A DNA stretch of 64,000 nucleotides from Microthyrium microscopicum (lineage: Eukaryota > Ascomycota > Dothideomycetes > Microthyriales > Microthyriaceae): contig MU004234.1 in the NCBI GenBank assembly GCA_010405405.1, forward strand, positions 664,993-728,992. Reading direction: 5' to 3'. Position numbers and translations under genes: made by a program. Positions 32,876 through 44,778 of this stretch are shown here, one piece after another (positions within the stretch are counted from its first letter, which is position 1; every line of letters begins with the position of its first letter). The notes beneath the pieces are model-generated. The model was not told the origin of the DNA. It saw nothing but the letters and a program-made list of their open reading frames with translations, and ran no database searches.

Positions 32876-33898
32876 TTATTTCTTTGGTTCCTCCTTTGGA
32901 GGCTCCGGTTTCGGTGTGGGTAATTTAAACTGTAAATTGTCAATGTCGACTCTCTAGGGCGTATCTGAATTGCAAAGAATGTAACTTACCTGGTCCGGCT
33001 TCCTATCTTCACCAGCACCAACAGGCTCCCAGCTTGCACTACCTCCTCTAAAGTTTCTAAATGCCTGCGTCAACTCCAAAGGTTCGACCACAATCCGTTT
33101 CTTTTCCTCGTCGTATCGGATTTCCGTGTACCCAGTCATGGGGAAGTCCTTGCGAAGAGGATGTCCATCGAAGCCATAGTCTGTCATAATACGTCGTAAA
33201 TCCGGATGTCCAGTGAAAAGCACACCGAACAAATCATAGACTTCCCGCTCATACCAGTTTGCGCCATCATACAGACCGCATAATGAAGGTACCGGAGTAG
33301 TCTCATCTGCGTACGTCTTTACCCTGATACGGCTATTGTGGCGAACGGACAGCATGTTGTAGACCACTTCGAACCGTTGGTCCTTGGTGGGATAATCGAC
33401 AGCTGTGATGTCGCTGATTTGGGTGTATTCAGCGGCCGTGTGGTATTTGAGAAATGTGAAGACGGGTATGATGCCAGAGGGAGGGATATGTATGGAGAGT
33501 TCGTCTTTCCAGACGGAGAACCTATATCAAGAGATTAGAACCCATGCTCTCTGTTTGATTGAAGAGAAGCTGTACTGTTGTATGTATTTGGGGAGACAAG
33601 ACAATAGGTATTGTCCATATTTGTGAAGATCCGCAGCTTTGGCAGCGTATTTATCAGCGGGGTTGATAATTGGTTCGGTCTTCTGTGGTTGTGGGTCGCG
33701 GGGCGCTAACTGCAAAAATGTCAATTCAACTGATTTGAAAGCTTTACGCGACATACATACTCTCATGTTGTCCAGTGACATCGGATCTTGCTGAGCTAAA
33801 CGAGTGGTAGAGGCAAATGACCGCACAGGGACTCGATTTCGGGCAATGGCTCGGGAAGCAGCACCGGCCGAGCGGCCTATAGATAGGCGCAAGGCCAT
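32876..33898 (-). CDS. NDUFS3: NADH:ubiquinone oxidoreductase 30 kDa subunit (NDUFS3/NuoC family)
   Basis: Core subunit of the peripheral arm of mitochondrial complex I. Four exons (33761-33898, 33576-33709, 32990-33521, 32876-32929) encode 285 aa, the normal fungal length. The N-terminus is rich in Arg/Ser/Ala ([20 protein letters not shown]), a typical matrix-targeting presequence. The family signature is intact: [19 protein letters not shown], then [19 protein letters not shown]. The last exon adds only 17 codons ([17 protein letters not shown]) after a 60-base intron. Introns are 51, 54 and 60 bases. It diverges from NOT4 with 579 bases between starts. Confidence 0.95.
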
Positions 33899-34477
33899 TG
33901 TGACGATTATGAAGCTTGTTATGAGGGTGGAGCAAGCATTGAGCAGAGATTGGAGAGGCGAACTTGGTGATTGAGACGAACGAGATGCAGTTGGAGCTTG
34001 TGCTCATTGAGTCTGGGAGTCCTCCCAATGAGCTCTAGCGTCAAGCGAAAAAATACCCTAACCCTTTCGCAAAAGGCTCCTTCCTCTCTCCAGATGTATG
34101 ATTGCCAAGGCACCTTCCCTACTTGGGCATAGCTCCTTCCTGCTGGCTGCTTTGCTCCTGTCGCCTTTCGACCTCTTTCCGCGTGCCTCTCTCTCACCAA
34201 CCAACCAAGTCACCATCTCCCTCATCTCCTCTCCAACTATAACTTCCTCTTCGCCGTCAACACTTCAACCCTCTTCATTACCATCGCGCCTTTGTCGGAG
34301 CCTCTCACACTCTGCCTTCACTGATTGCTTGACTTGTTGTATATAACCCGCCACGAATCCCCATTCTTCTCCCTCAACAATCCTGGCGTCCTCAAAGTCT
34401 CCACCCTCTACCCTCATCAAGCGGACTCGCGTCGCACCTCCATCCTCATCGTTATCATTCTCACATTCCACGCAAAT
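33899..34477. promoter_or_regulatory. Shared divergent promoter region of NDUFS3 and NOT4
   Basis: 579 bases separate the two start codons. The NOT4-proximal half (about 34130-34470) is strongly pyrimidine-rich on the plus strand, as is common in fungal promoters and leaders. No specific binding site can be claimed. A TATATAA-like word at 34338-34344 is a possible core element for NOT4. Confidence 0.5.
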
Positions 34478-36901
34478 ATGCCGCCTTTACAAGACCAGTT
34501 CATCGATGATGATGACGAAGAAGAGTTCTGCCCGTTGTGTGTCGAAGAACTCGACCTTACCGACAAGAACTTTAAACCATGTCCATGCGGTTACCAAGTG
34601 AGCTCCCCACTTTTTCTCAAGTACTCATAGTACTTTGGTCTAACAAATCATCAGATATGTCAATTCTGCTACAACAACATCAAGACCACTATGAATGGCC
34701 TCTGTCCGGCTTGTCGGCGACCCTATGACGAAAAGAATATCCAATACAAGGCTGTGAGCGCAGAAGAGTGAGTGACACTTCAAACGGGTTCACGTGCCAG
34801 CTAACACGTTACAGAATGGCCCAACATAGACAAACAGTTGCGCAACAAGCCAAGAAGAAGCAGGCCGCCAAACAAAAAGAAGCCCAAAAACGAGAAGCAG
34901 ATAATCTTAGTCGAAAACATCTTTCTGGACTTCGTGTTAGGCAAAAGAACTTGGTTTATGTCACCGGTCTCAAACCCAAAGCCACTGGCGAAAAACTTGT
35001 GGAAGGCCTTCGCGGCAAAGAATTCTTTGGTCAATATGGTGATATTGTTAAGATTGTAGTCAGCAAGTCCAAAGATGCACACGTCGGTCATAATCAGCCT
35101 ATTGCAATATATGTCACCTTCGTTAAGAAGGAGGATGCTGCTAACTGCATAGCAACCATTGACAATCATAAGCAGGCTGACGGTTCGCGGTTGAGGTACG
35201 TCCCTCGACTTTTCACCTGTCACAGCACTAACTTTCAACAGAGCACAGTATGGTACAACCAAGTACTGTTCTGCCTATTTAAGAGGCGACGTGTGCTCGA
35301 ATAAAAATTGCATGTTCTTGCACGAACCTGGCGAGGATAACGAGAGCTACACACGAGAAGGCTTGTCGAATCTCAATGCAAAATTCACCCAAGAACCCGC
35401 CCCACTAGCGTCCCAATCGCCTGCACCGCAACCTCCCCTTCAACATGTAGCTGCGATGGCTGCTGCAACACAAGATCACGAAGTCTATGCAATGACTAGT
35501 CCTGTAGACAATGATATTCCGGCTCTTGCTACAACTTCAAATTGGGCAGAACAAGCTCGTCGTGCTAGCAGAACGACGACCGGTTCTGCAAGCAGTCCAC
35601 TGGTGACGAACTCGGTTGTTAGTACGACAGAGAACCAGGATGGAAAATCTGTGGCAAAGGAGTCCGATGAGGCTGAGCCAACGGCAGCTACCTCAAAGTC
35701 GAACAAAAAGTCGAGAAGAGTCAAACTACCATACTTTGACGACTTACCCCGGAAAGCATTCAACCCGAACCTCGCATTCAACTACGTTCATCCCGCAAAT
35801 TACACGGAGAAGGACCGGTGGATTGTAGAAAATATGCCACCACTATTTGATCCTCATGAAGGGACTCGACGACGCCTGATCAAGGAGCGCGAAGCAGAAG
35901 AGATGCGACAAGCCAATGCTCTAGTCCAAGCACAATCAGAAACCCGCGAACCCTCAATGGAAATTGACGATACACCTGATCAAGGCCCAGGCAGCTCACA
36001 GCTCGGCGGCGAGCCTGAAGACCTTGACCGGGGTTTTACCCAACACAATCTTTTGCAGCAACAAGCTATTGGGAGCAACGCTCTTGGTCTTGGTCAGCCA
36101 TTTGGACTCGGTGATGAGCTCTCTGGCTTGGGGTCTGCTCGCGGCCTTGCCCCACAACCAAACCCACAACAACAGGCCATCCTCGATCAATTAAACAAAG
36201 TTGGAGGTCAAAGCAACTCTTCACAGAACGGCGGGCATGGTCGGCATCCTTCGCGATATTTTCTAGCCGAGGGTATAGCAATAGCAACCAAGAACTATGC
36301 CAAACAGAATGGTGCTAACATGTTAGGCCAAACCCATTTTACCGGTAACGCCGTCCATGGTCAAGGTTTCAGCGGCCAGTATCCATATACCTCTGTTCAA
36401 GGACCTCCACCTGGCTTGAAAACCACCGGTACTCCGCCAGTCACTGGTACCGGAATGTTTGGACAAGGCCATGGATTTACCCCAGATGGTGGTTATGGTC
36501 GGGAAAATATGAAGACGTGGGACATGCAGCGTGGTGCTCGAAGTAATGGAGCAGGGCTGGATGCCGGCAAGCGTGAGTTAATGAACTTCCCCCATCATCA
36601 ATACCCATCGACCTCTGCCGCTGCACCTGCTCAGGGCGCTCTGAGCTTTCCATATGGATCGCATGCAGGCGCCCAATACCAGGATTCCGGCAATTCACAG
36701 AAGCAGAAGAAAAAGGGTAAGAAGCACAGACATGCTAACACTTCCTCCTCTGGAGGTGGTGTAGTTGATGTTGCAGACCCGAGTATTCTGCAGATGCGAG
36801 TTGGTGGTTCCATGGCTGGGCAGGGTGGCTACGGTGGTCAAACACAAAGCGGGTTTTCATCATCAATGCAAGCGGCCGGCAATCCCTACCCTCGATGGTA
36901 G
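34478..36901 (+). CDS. NOT4: CCR4-NOT complex E3 ligase subunit Not4
   Basis: Exons 34478-34597, 34655-34767, 34815-35195 and 35242-36901 encode 757 aa. Parts in order: an atypical C4C4 RING at about residues 17-62 (EFCPLCVEELDLTDKNFKPC, then CGYQICQFCYNNI and GLCPACRRPY); a basic coiled coil (QQAKKKQAAKQKEAQKREAD); an RRM at about 120-200 (NLVYVTGLKPKATGEKLVEG); a CCCH zinc finger (YCSAYLRGDVCSNKNCMFLH); then a long Gln/Gly/Asn-rich disordered region ending NPYPRW. This is the Not4 domain order. Not4 is the ubiquitin ligase of CCR4-NOT, acting in mRNA decay and co-translational quality control. Introns are 57, 47 and 46 bases. The open frame starting 780 bases downstream may once have been, or still be, part of the same gene. 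Confidence 0.93.
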
Positions 36902-37678
36902 AACCATTGATCTTCTGCTTGTTTTCTGTTTCTCTTTCCATCACACTATCCACGATTTTTTGGGCAACCTCAAAACAGGCATAGAGGAGTTTTGTTCCCC
37001 ATGCATTGTGGGATCTGCATCACAGAGTCATGATTGTTTTCTTTTCAGCATTTTGTCAAAGTTGCAGAAATGCATAATGAGCTCGTGGCAGTAACATCCA
37101 CTTGGTGGCAAAGGCGTTTATCGGATCATGTACATGGACTTGATTTCTGAATCAAGTTCAAGCTTCAGCTAGGAATTTTTGGGTGGCATACACCAACACT
37201 GTTCTCCATCTTGTTCCCTTACAGAACCCTACTGCACCATTTCCAATCATGTCCCTGCCTTGTCAACATCATTTCTGCCTGGATGATTTCAGCTTCACGC
37301 TTTACAATCCGCTTCTTTTTCCTTGCAGGTCTCGAAAACATCCAATTATTCGACTCGTCAGTCTTCGTCATGGCCCTTTGCAACTTCTTGTATGTAGGTC
37401 ACTCATCTGGAAGGGCAATGGAATACACTGCCCGACCTTGCAAAATTCATTGCAAAATTCAAGAATCGTTCCTGAAGACCCCACGGTGTTTCACTTGCTT
37501 AAACGTGACGAAGACTGACGAGTCGAGATTGGTGATTGAGCAATAACTTCTATCTACTTTTGAACCTCGACATGCCTTGCCGCCGTATTGCCAGCAGAGA
37601 TGAAAACCCAGGCACCCCTCACATTACCCAACAACCCACTCGTATAGTCATGGTATGTTTGCTGACTTGCCTGTGTAG
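36902..37678. other. Region between NOT4 and downstream disordered-protein frame
   Basis: Holds short open frames only. It could be NOT4 3' UTR plus promoter, or intronic/leader sequence of the next frame, whose first exon I could not place. Confidence 0.45.
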
Positions 37679-40224
37679 AAATCGTTGACGATGTAAACCG
37701 AATCATCGGCGACGACGATGCTGTAGGTGGTGCTGTTGATGATTCTGAGTTTCCTGCTTTGCCAACCCGCGTGTCTACCTTCGAGACTCGCAAATCTACA
37801 CCGACTATTCCTCCAGGCTTTAGTGCACCTGTCAACATGTCTGTTCCCACTGGTCCGGCTTCGAGGCCTATAGGAACGCCTGCTCGCGCTGCTCTACCTA
37901 CTACACCGAAGAAGAAGACAGCACCGATTTCTCAGGTTATCGAAGATCTTGCTCAACCCGAAACAGCTGTGGAAGACGTGTCGCCAGCCGCCATTGCAGA
38001 GTTTGATGATAAGTGTGCTATCGATGAGAACACTGCACCTTTAGCCGCTGGTGCAGGAGCAGATCAAGAATCGAATAAGCCTGTTCCAAGCCCTGCCAGT
38101 AAGCGGAAGGATAAGAAGGCCGCAAAAGCAGAGAAGAAGGAACTCACAGCTTCGATTCGGGGAAAAAGACCTGCAATTCCATCACCTAAACCGTCTGTGG
38201 CGAAGCTATCCGAAAGTCCGGTTGTTAAAGCAGTTGAACCAAACATTTTGCCTGACAAGGACTCGAATATGGACGACATTGCAAAGTCGGTCCCAGAAAA
38301 GCCTGTTGCTATAAATGCACCTGGGAAACGCCCTCACCCAGGAGCGTTGAAAATATCAACCTCAACTTTTGCAAATGAGGCGGCTGGTCTCAAGCTTTCG
38401 CGTCCCAGCTCCACAGTTCAGTCTGCTAGTTCGCGACCAGTCACTCCGGGTGGTGAGAGTATCAGTACCCCGGTACGGCGGACAACGCAACCTAGAACTC
38501 TGCGTATTACAGAAACTCCAAAGACAGAAGTTCCACCGCCTTTGCCTGAATCTGACATTCCTCCGGTCCCAAGTATTCCTACTATTCATGCCTTAGCTGG
38601 CGGTTCGAAGGTTTCGTCTAGACGTCCTAGCCTGACATCTACCACTCAACCGGGCACACCGCTCAGCGAATTTGCTGACCTTACTTCACTTCCTTCGGCT
38701 TCGAAATCGGTCTCCAGAGCTTCATCTCCACCTCCACTTGTTGGCAAGCAGCGAGCACAGAAAAAGGCGAAGAAGAAGGCACTAAAGAAGGAAATAGAGC
38801 AACTAGAAGAAGGAGAAATTTCAGCATCGGTACCCCAAGTGCCTGCAGTTCCTGCGGTGCCTACTGCTGCTGTGGTGGAAACAACACCATTACTTGGTCG
38901 GAAGAAAAAGGCAAAGAAGCCTGGCGTTGGGCCACTCCCTACACTGCCGGTGAAAAAGCCAGTCTCTACTCCAGCCAGTCGCCCAGAAACTCCGAAAACA
39001 AGCGAGCATCTTGTAGAAAGGTTCGAAATGCCTGCAACTCTGCCTACGAAGATGGAACCAAAGCGAGCTACTCAAGAAGTGAAGCCGACTGTGGTCAAGG
39101 AAGAGGCCAGCCCGGCATCCAGCGCCGCTCCGGCAGGATTGGATGACTTATTTACTGCCCTTGGAGATGACCAGGAACTCATCGCGCGCATGAGTGCGAT
39201 TCTGAACAAGACGATGTCTGCCAAAGCACACCTTCAGAATCTCCCTGCTCGAGACGCTCGACCATTCACCAATCCTGCATTTGCAGATCCGGATGCCCTG
39301 ACATATTCAGAGCCTTTCCTTGCCACGGCTACCGAGCAAGCCCATCGGGATGCAGGCCGAGGTTTCACCAGATCTAAAAATCATCCTGATCGCAGTCTGA
39401 GCTCGCACATTGTCGTCACGCCACGCGGTACCACTCTCCGCTGTCTCACCGGTGTCGAAGTCGACCAGCTCAAATCACTAGAGGACGCCGTTTGCAACAT
39501 TACCGGCCCCGGCTACTGGGGCGCTGGCAATCCACGATATCTCGTACCCGGGCAACAAGGTTACCACGAACACCAGCGTCAACTCGCAGCCGACAGCATC
39601 TCCGGTCTCCCACCCGCCGGCGCCATCACACTCGAACAAGTCCGCGGCGATAACGGCGCGCTCGACCACCCAACGCACTTTGTAAACCGCTTCGTTTTTG
39701 ACGTCCAGTCCGAGCCTCCTGTAGCCGCCCCGCCAGTCCAACCACCACCCCCACAACAGCAACAGCATGCGGCTGACAACGCTCGCGGACCCGCACAGCC
39801 GAGATCTCGTGTACCATCACCATCCAACCTCCCACCCGTAAACTGGGCTGGCAAAGACGACTCGCTCCGCATGATCCGCAAAGCCCTCGATCAAGATAAT
39901 GCTGTCTCAAGCGAAGTTAGAACCGCGCTCGACAACTATCTGACAGGCAAAGCGCTACCACCGGATGCGCTCGATCCAGAGCTCAAGAAAATCTTCGAAG
40001 GATTCACACCTCCGCACTTGCCCATCGAAGCCGCAAGCGAATGGGCGCGTCGTAAGGCGATGTTTGGTGAGTATCAAGATGAAAACTACACTGGCTATTC
40101 TGAAGTGGTGTCTGTTGATGAAGCTGAACGGTCGTGGAAGGAGGAAGTCCGTAGATCAGAAGCTGCAGAGAGGCGGTTGAATGCGGCGATTAAGAGGACT
40201 AAAAAGCTGTTGGTTTTGAAATAG
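37679..40224 (+). CDS. Large disordered protein, possibly the C-terminal part of a long Not4
   Basis: A continuous frame of 848 codons starting right after an acceptor-like TGTGTAG. It begins IVDDVNRIIGDDD, then ALPTRVSTFETRKSTPTIPP. If there is no upstream exon, the first in-frame ATG is 37837. Low-complexity Ser/Pro/Lys/Glu sequence dominates to about residue 470, with a lysine-rich helix (KQRAQKKAKKKALKKEIEQL). The C-terminal third is more ordered: DDLFTALGDDQELIARMSAI, an NPAFADPDALTYSEP block, GPGYWGAGNPRYLVPGQQGY, and a final charged coiled coil (RRSEAAERRLNAAIKRTKKL). I recollect that Not4 proteins of filamentous fungi are often about 1,500 residues, and this frame follows NOT4 on the same strand, so one split or mis-split gene is possible; an independent gene is the alternative. 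Confidence 0.7.
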
Positions 40225-40769
40225 CGCTGAGAGTGGAAAAAGTGCTGTGTAAGATAGGGGGTCCAATACGAAATAGTCAGTGTGGTGGGAGATAGGACTC
40301 TGCATGGGAAGGTGCCTGTAAATTATTGCTAGGCTCGACGTAGCTATTTGGAAAGAATACATTCTTTCTTCCGCTTAAATCGGGTTATTTTGTGCTGTGA
40401 ATCGAACCTGATGAGCCTGAAAACGCGAAAGTTGTATGGCATGGCGTCAAATTAAGCGGAATTCTCGATGCTTAGCTGAAGACTCAGTTTTGATAGATGG
40501 TCCAGCAAGTTTGGTGGTAATTGTAGCACCTTCCATTCAAGAGACCTAATAGCTACCATCGTTGTTCATGACATGTCTTGAACATCAATCGATTATTATT
40601 AGCCATGAGTCTTGTCATCTACAGCACATCCATCAATATACAGCAAAACAATCCCTTCATTACAAGCTTTTTCATTTCATTCCACCGTCTATCTATGTCT
40701 TAGCCTAGCCATCAATGCCGCATAAAATCATCATCGTACACGCACGGCAACCGGCGAGTCAGATCTTCC
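40225..40769. other. Convergent 3' region
   Basis: Downstream of the disordered-protein gene (plus) and the Ybp-like gene (minus). No feature is recognised. Confidence 0.6.
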
Positions 40770-42743
40770 CTATGACGCCAACTCGCCCGCCGCGGCCCAG
40801 CCCTGCTTCTTGACCTCACTTTCGACTTCATCCGTCAGCATTTTTAGAATGCCCAACTCCATAACCACACCATCTTCGCCTGTCTCGCCCTCCAATTTAT
40901 CCAGCGTCTCAAAATGGCCAACAGCTTCATGTAGTGGACGCACAAATGTGCTTAATATCTCGCCGTCGCCTGCTACGAGGTATTGGATGGCAAGTGGTTT
41001 GTGTAGACGTGTTGATTTGAGAAGGAGGAGGAGGAAGTTTAGTGAGGCAGCGTAGAAGCCGTAGTTGGCCATTAGGCTATTGTATGAAGCTTCTGGGTCT
41101 GCTACGGGTGTGCTGTCAGAGTGGCTGAAAGAGTAGGTGCTGCTGATATCTGGCCAAAGATATGGTGCTAGGATTTGTAACGCCTGGGGTGTAGCGAAGA
41201 TGGATGGTAGGGAATCTTCTTCTTTTGGCGTGTTTGCGTCGATGGTCTCGCCTTTGATCCAGCTTACTGCGCTGGCTTTGAGATTTTCGAATGGGCAGTG
41301 TTCTAGGGTATCTTGGATGTAGCGTAAACGCGTGACATCTTTGGGATGAGACCGTAATACGGTGGTGGTGAGGTAGTGGGCGTGGAAGCGGATGGTGGGA
41401 GACATGACTGTCGCGGAGAGTAGGCTGGTGGCTTGAAGGTATGCGGCAAAATGCTCGTCTGATTTCGGCTCGCCGACATTGTTTTGATCGAGCGCAATGA
41501 GGCCGACAAAGAGAAGAGCATCTAGTAGTGGGTCTGGTGTATTTCGGACGCCATCTTCACCGACGTTTTCGATGAAGACGCGCGCTAACAGTGCGTGGCC
41601 AGGGAAGATGGGTATATTGTCTGTGATGCCGGGTCCGTCATAAATGACTTCCATAGCCTTGCGAGCTGTGAAGAGATATAGTGCGCCGCTCTTCGACAAA
41701 GGAATGCTAGCAGCTGTGCTAGGATAGCTCTCTTCTACACCACGATCACCTTCGATCTCAGGGGTCGTGTCAAGCATAGTTGCTAGAAGATCGTCAGAGT
41801 GTATTTCGAGATCCTGGGCAATTGCCACCAGTTGGCCAACAGTGGTAAGACGATTTTCCAGTTCCGCGGAGTTGGAAAATCTATCCGTCACGCTGACTTT
41901 GCTTGGAATTATGTATCCGTTTTCTGTCTTCTCCCAAAACCTCGAGCACCAAGCTAGACCAGCAATGTCATCGTAGGCCGGTAGTGATTGCATATACTCA
42001 TCGAGCATATGTGTGAGGAATGACTGCAAGAGCTTCCGTTGGATCCTATCCTCTTCGGACTCTCTTGCTGATTCTGGAATTTGTGGCGTCGAATAAGCCT
42101 CTGGAAACACTGGGTTCGTAGCCAAGGTAGCCAGAAGCACAGCTGATGAACTCCGCCGTGGAGGGAAATGTGGTCGCTTAGTCCCAGTCAAAGTCTTGAT
42201 GAACTTGACAATCTCCATCGTCAACACATCGTGATAGTGGGATGCTGTCGCATAAGCAGCCAGGATAGCCTGAAGGGATGATGATAGGAATCGACTTGGT
42301 GCTTTTGCCTGTATACGTGGATGTAGGGTAGACAGCATCTGTACTAGAGTCTGAAATTGTAGTAACGGCAATGGTGCAGTACCAGCGGACCCATTGGCGC
42401 CTGGTTCATCAGCTGTAGGTGTTTTGTCTCCATCATGTTCCTCTCCAAGCTCCTCGGCCTCAAAGTCGATGGAGCGCAAGCATTCCGTGACCTTGAGAAC
42501 GACTTCCTTTGGATTCCCACCCCGCGCAACTACCATCAGACACTCTCTAGATTCTGGAAGGAGAGGTAGCAGTGTGGAGACCAAATCCCAGCCGATGCTG
42601 TCAGTAAGATCTGGATCCTGCAAGACATCGTGCAGGACAGGCAGTCGATCCTTGGTGAGGTTCTGTTCGACGTATGTCAGGTAAGTCGCAGGGTCGGTAT
42701 TGGGAGGACGAAGAGCCAGCAGCGCGTCTTCGGAAGATGCCAT
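40770..42743 (-). CDS. Ybp1/Ybp2 (YAP-binding, ALF4/glomulin-type) family protein
   Basis: 657 aa, intronless, starting at the ATG at 42743 (MASSEDALLALRPPNTDP). It is an all-helical repeat-like protein with LPVLHDVLQDPDLTDSIGWD, LVSTLLPLLPESRECLMVVA and a long helical body ending in LTDEVESEVKKQGWAAAGEL. This matches the fungal family grouped with Ybp1/Ybp2, plant ALF4 and animal glomulin. In yeast Ybp1 is needed for peroxide-induced oxidation of the Yap1 regulator and Ybp2 acts at kinetochores; glomulin binds cullin-RING ligases. Which role applies here is unknown. The assignment comes from overall pattern rather than a short signature. Confidence 0.75.
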   Translation of the reverse strand: MASSEDALLALRPPNTDPATYLTYVEQNLTKDRLPVLHDVLQDPDLTDSIGWDLVSTLLPLLPESRECLMVVARGGNPKEVVLKVTECLRSIDFEAEELGEEHDGDKTPTADEPGANGSAGTAPLPLLQFQTLVQMLSTLHPRIQAKAPSRFLSSSLQAILAAYATASHYHDVLTMEIVKFIKTLTGTKRPHFPPRRSSSAVLLATLATNPVFPEAYSTPQIPESARESEEDRIQRKLLQSFLTHMLDEYMQSLPAYDDIAGLAWCSRFWEKTENGYIIPSKVSVTDRFSNSAELENRLTTVGQLVAIAQDLEIHSDDLLATMLDTTPEIEGDRGVEESYPSTAASIPLSKSGALYLFTARKAMEVIYDGPGITDNIPIFPGHALLARVFIENVGEDGVRNTPDPLLDALLFVGLIALDQNNVGEPKSDEHFAAYLQATSLLSATVMSPTIRFHAHYLTTTVLRSHPKDVTRLRYIQDTLEHCPFENLKASAVSWIKGETIDANTPKEEDSLPSIFATPQALQILAPYLWPDISSTYSFSHSDSTPVADPEASYNSLMANYGFYAASLNFLLLLLKSTRLHKPLAIQYLVAGDGEILSTFVRPLHEAVGHFETLDKLEGETGEDGVVMELGILKMLTDEVESEVKKQGWAAAGELAS

Positions 42744-44778
42744 ATCGTCCTTCAAATACCGATCCTATAGAGTAGTGGGGAAAATTGTAGAGCAGACGCG
42801 CGGGAGATAGAGTATCCCCTTGACTGAAAAACGCCCTAAGCAGCTCTGAATGCTGATGACGATGGGGTGAAGTCAAGGCAACTTGGTACGTGCACAAATA
42901 AGGTTGTTTGAAGATGGCCCTAGTACCTCGTCTGGTCTAGCGTGGGTTTTCATCTCAGAAAACGTGATCTCCAACCTCCAAGATCTCGCCAAGCTTTCTA
43001 TATTGCTTCGAAGTTTGATGGAGAGCATCTCAATCTTACTTGACACGTCTATACTTCACGCTTCGAACCTAGCAAGATATTCCATACACTTTGGTCGTCA
43101 TTGATCCCTCTTCCACTCCTTGAATCCTCAGGAGAACTCCGTACCTACCTGAGGCTCTGCTCCATGCACTTCGCCATGTCTCATCTTACCTTTACGACAT
43201 CAACCCCAATAAGCTCTTATAGTGTAGGATCAATAGCTATACAGTGTAGGATCATCCAGACACATAGCAGCATTCAGCTATATTTAAAAATACATGGATT
43301 GAACAAGTCCTAGATCGCACAGCCAATCTAAGTCACGGAAGGTCCGCAAAGACTTTACTCCTAACCTTGCTGATGTGTCACTGGCATGTACCTCTCAATT
43401 GGCAGCTCTTTAAGCCCGCGAACCCGGCCAATTGTCTGTACATCCTTCCTTACCTGAATTCATAGTTCTGAGGCAGTAGGGCATAGCGTATATATTTTAG
43501 GCATGCCCGCCTCGTGGTCAAACGATTGGCCTTTGTTTCTGCAGATACCGGACTGTGCGCATCGACAAAGTCCTCAAGCTGGCCGAGCTCCAGTTCGATT
43601 GTTCTTGACGGCGTATCCCAGCTGCCTTCTGAATATCTTGATCCCAAAAATCAATTTCGGTTCACCCAGCAAAAAGACTTGGCAGATGAAGCTGTGCGAA
43701 TTCTTGGCATGCTTCAAAGATCAATTCAACTCGCGTGAGCAGCCAAGGAACAAAGACCCTTCTCTGCGGCAAGACCGCATGATAGAAGCAAAAGGCCCAA
43801 CCAAGTTGAAGATAGCAGCGCCGCTGACGTGGTAAATCTGTGGAGATATCAAGACCCTCTTTTTAGCTTAGTCTAAGCTTTTAGTTTGCTTTTTGGTCTT
43901 GCTGTCGCATGCAGCAATCGTAAATTGTGGTTGGCTGTCCTGCATCCCGAACCAAAGTGTGGACCGTTGAATCGCACAAACCTGGCATAACGCAGTGACG
44001 ATCTTCAAACGGACCTTTCTCCATCTGGCAAGTCATCAATTGATACATCCGACGGCGCAGAGACGTCGTATTTTTACCAAGTATCGGATCAAGAACCAGA
44101 GCAACATTTCGTGGGAGATAGTCGCCGCAAGTATTTTTATGTCGCTGCGAATGAAAGACTAGAATTCTGGCACGCTTCAATGGGTTAATCCATAGCGGCG
44201 GATTTGAGCTTGAATCCCACACCAAACTCAATATATGCATCCCATTGATCATGGTACTTTACAAGCGGCGAAGAAACCAATGTAAAGAAACCCTTACCAG
44301 CCACCAATCAACGCACTTTCAAGACGGATACCATCTAGGCCAAAGAAATCCCACATGCATCCACGAGGTTACCCCCGCCGCCAATATTCCCAGCCTTGCG
44401 GGCAAACTGGCCCATCACTGGTTTATTTGTCCGCGCGCTGCGAGGGGGGTTAGTAGAGTTTCTAGGTCAGGCGGCATGCTTGCGCATTGTTGCAGCAGCC
44501 AAATTAGAAAGAAGAGTAGAAAACCAAGACGGGGCGTGGATCCCAAGTCTCCCCGCGACTCAATTAAAGGCGAAAGGGCCCGCTCTGCTTGCTTTAACTC
44601 TGTGAATGTGTCTGAGCGTTCCGGGTTGACAAGCGCTACTCTAATCTTTACCTATTTCCTTTCCTCTCGCCAACTTCAAGCCCTCGGTTGCTTGCTGTTG
44701 TGTTACCTTTGACCTCTTCGCTGCCGTCGACTCTTGGACTTGACAGTACGGAGCATCGCAGCTTCATTAGACGATAAG
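42744..44778. other. 2-kb intergenic region
   Basis: Promoter side of both the Ybp-like gene and the GIT1-like gene. Open frames at 43503-43835 (plus), 43450-43647 (minus) and 43881-44252 (minus) overlap or lie near each other, with no signal peptide or domain recognised. A short repeated word (GTGTAGGATCAATAGCTATA / CAGTGTAGGATCA) is seen near 43223-43255. Confidence 0.5.

Noticed and set aside
43450-44252. Possible genes upstream of the GIT1-like transporter
   Set aside because: Open frames overlap on both strands, have no domain or consistent splice structure, and could not be separated from chance.
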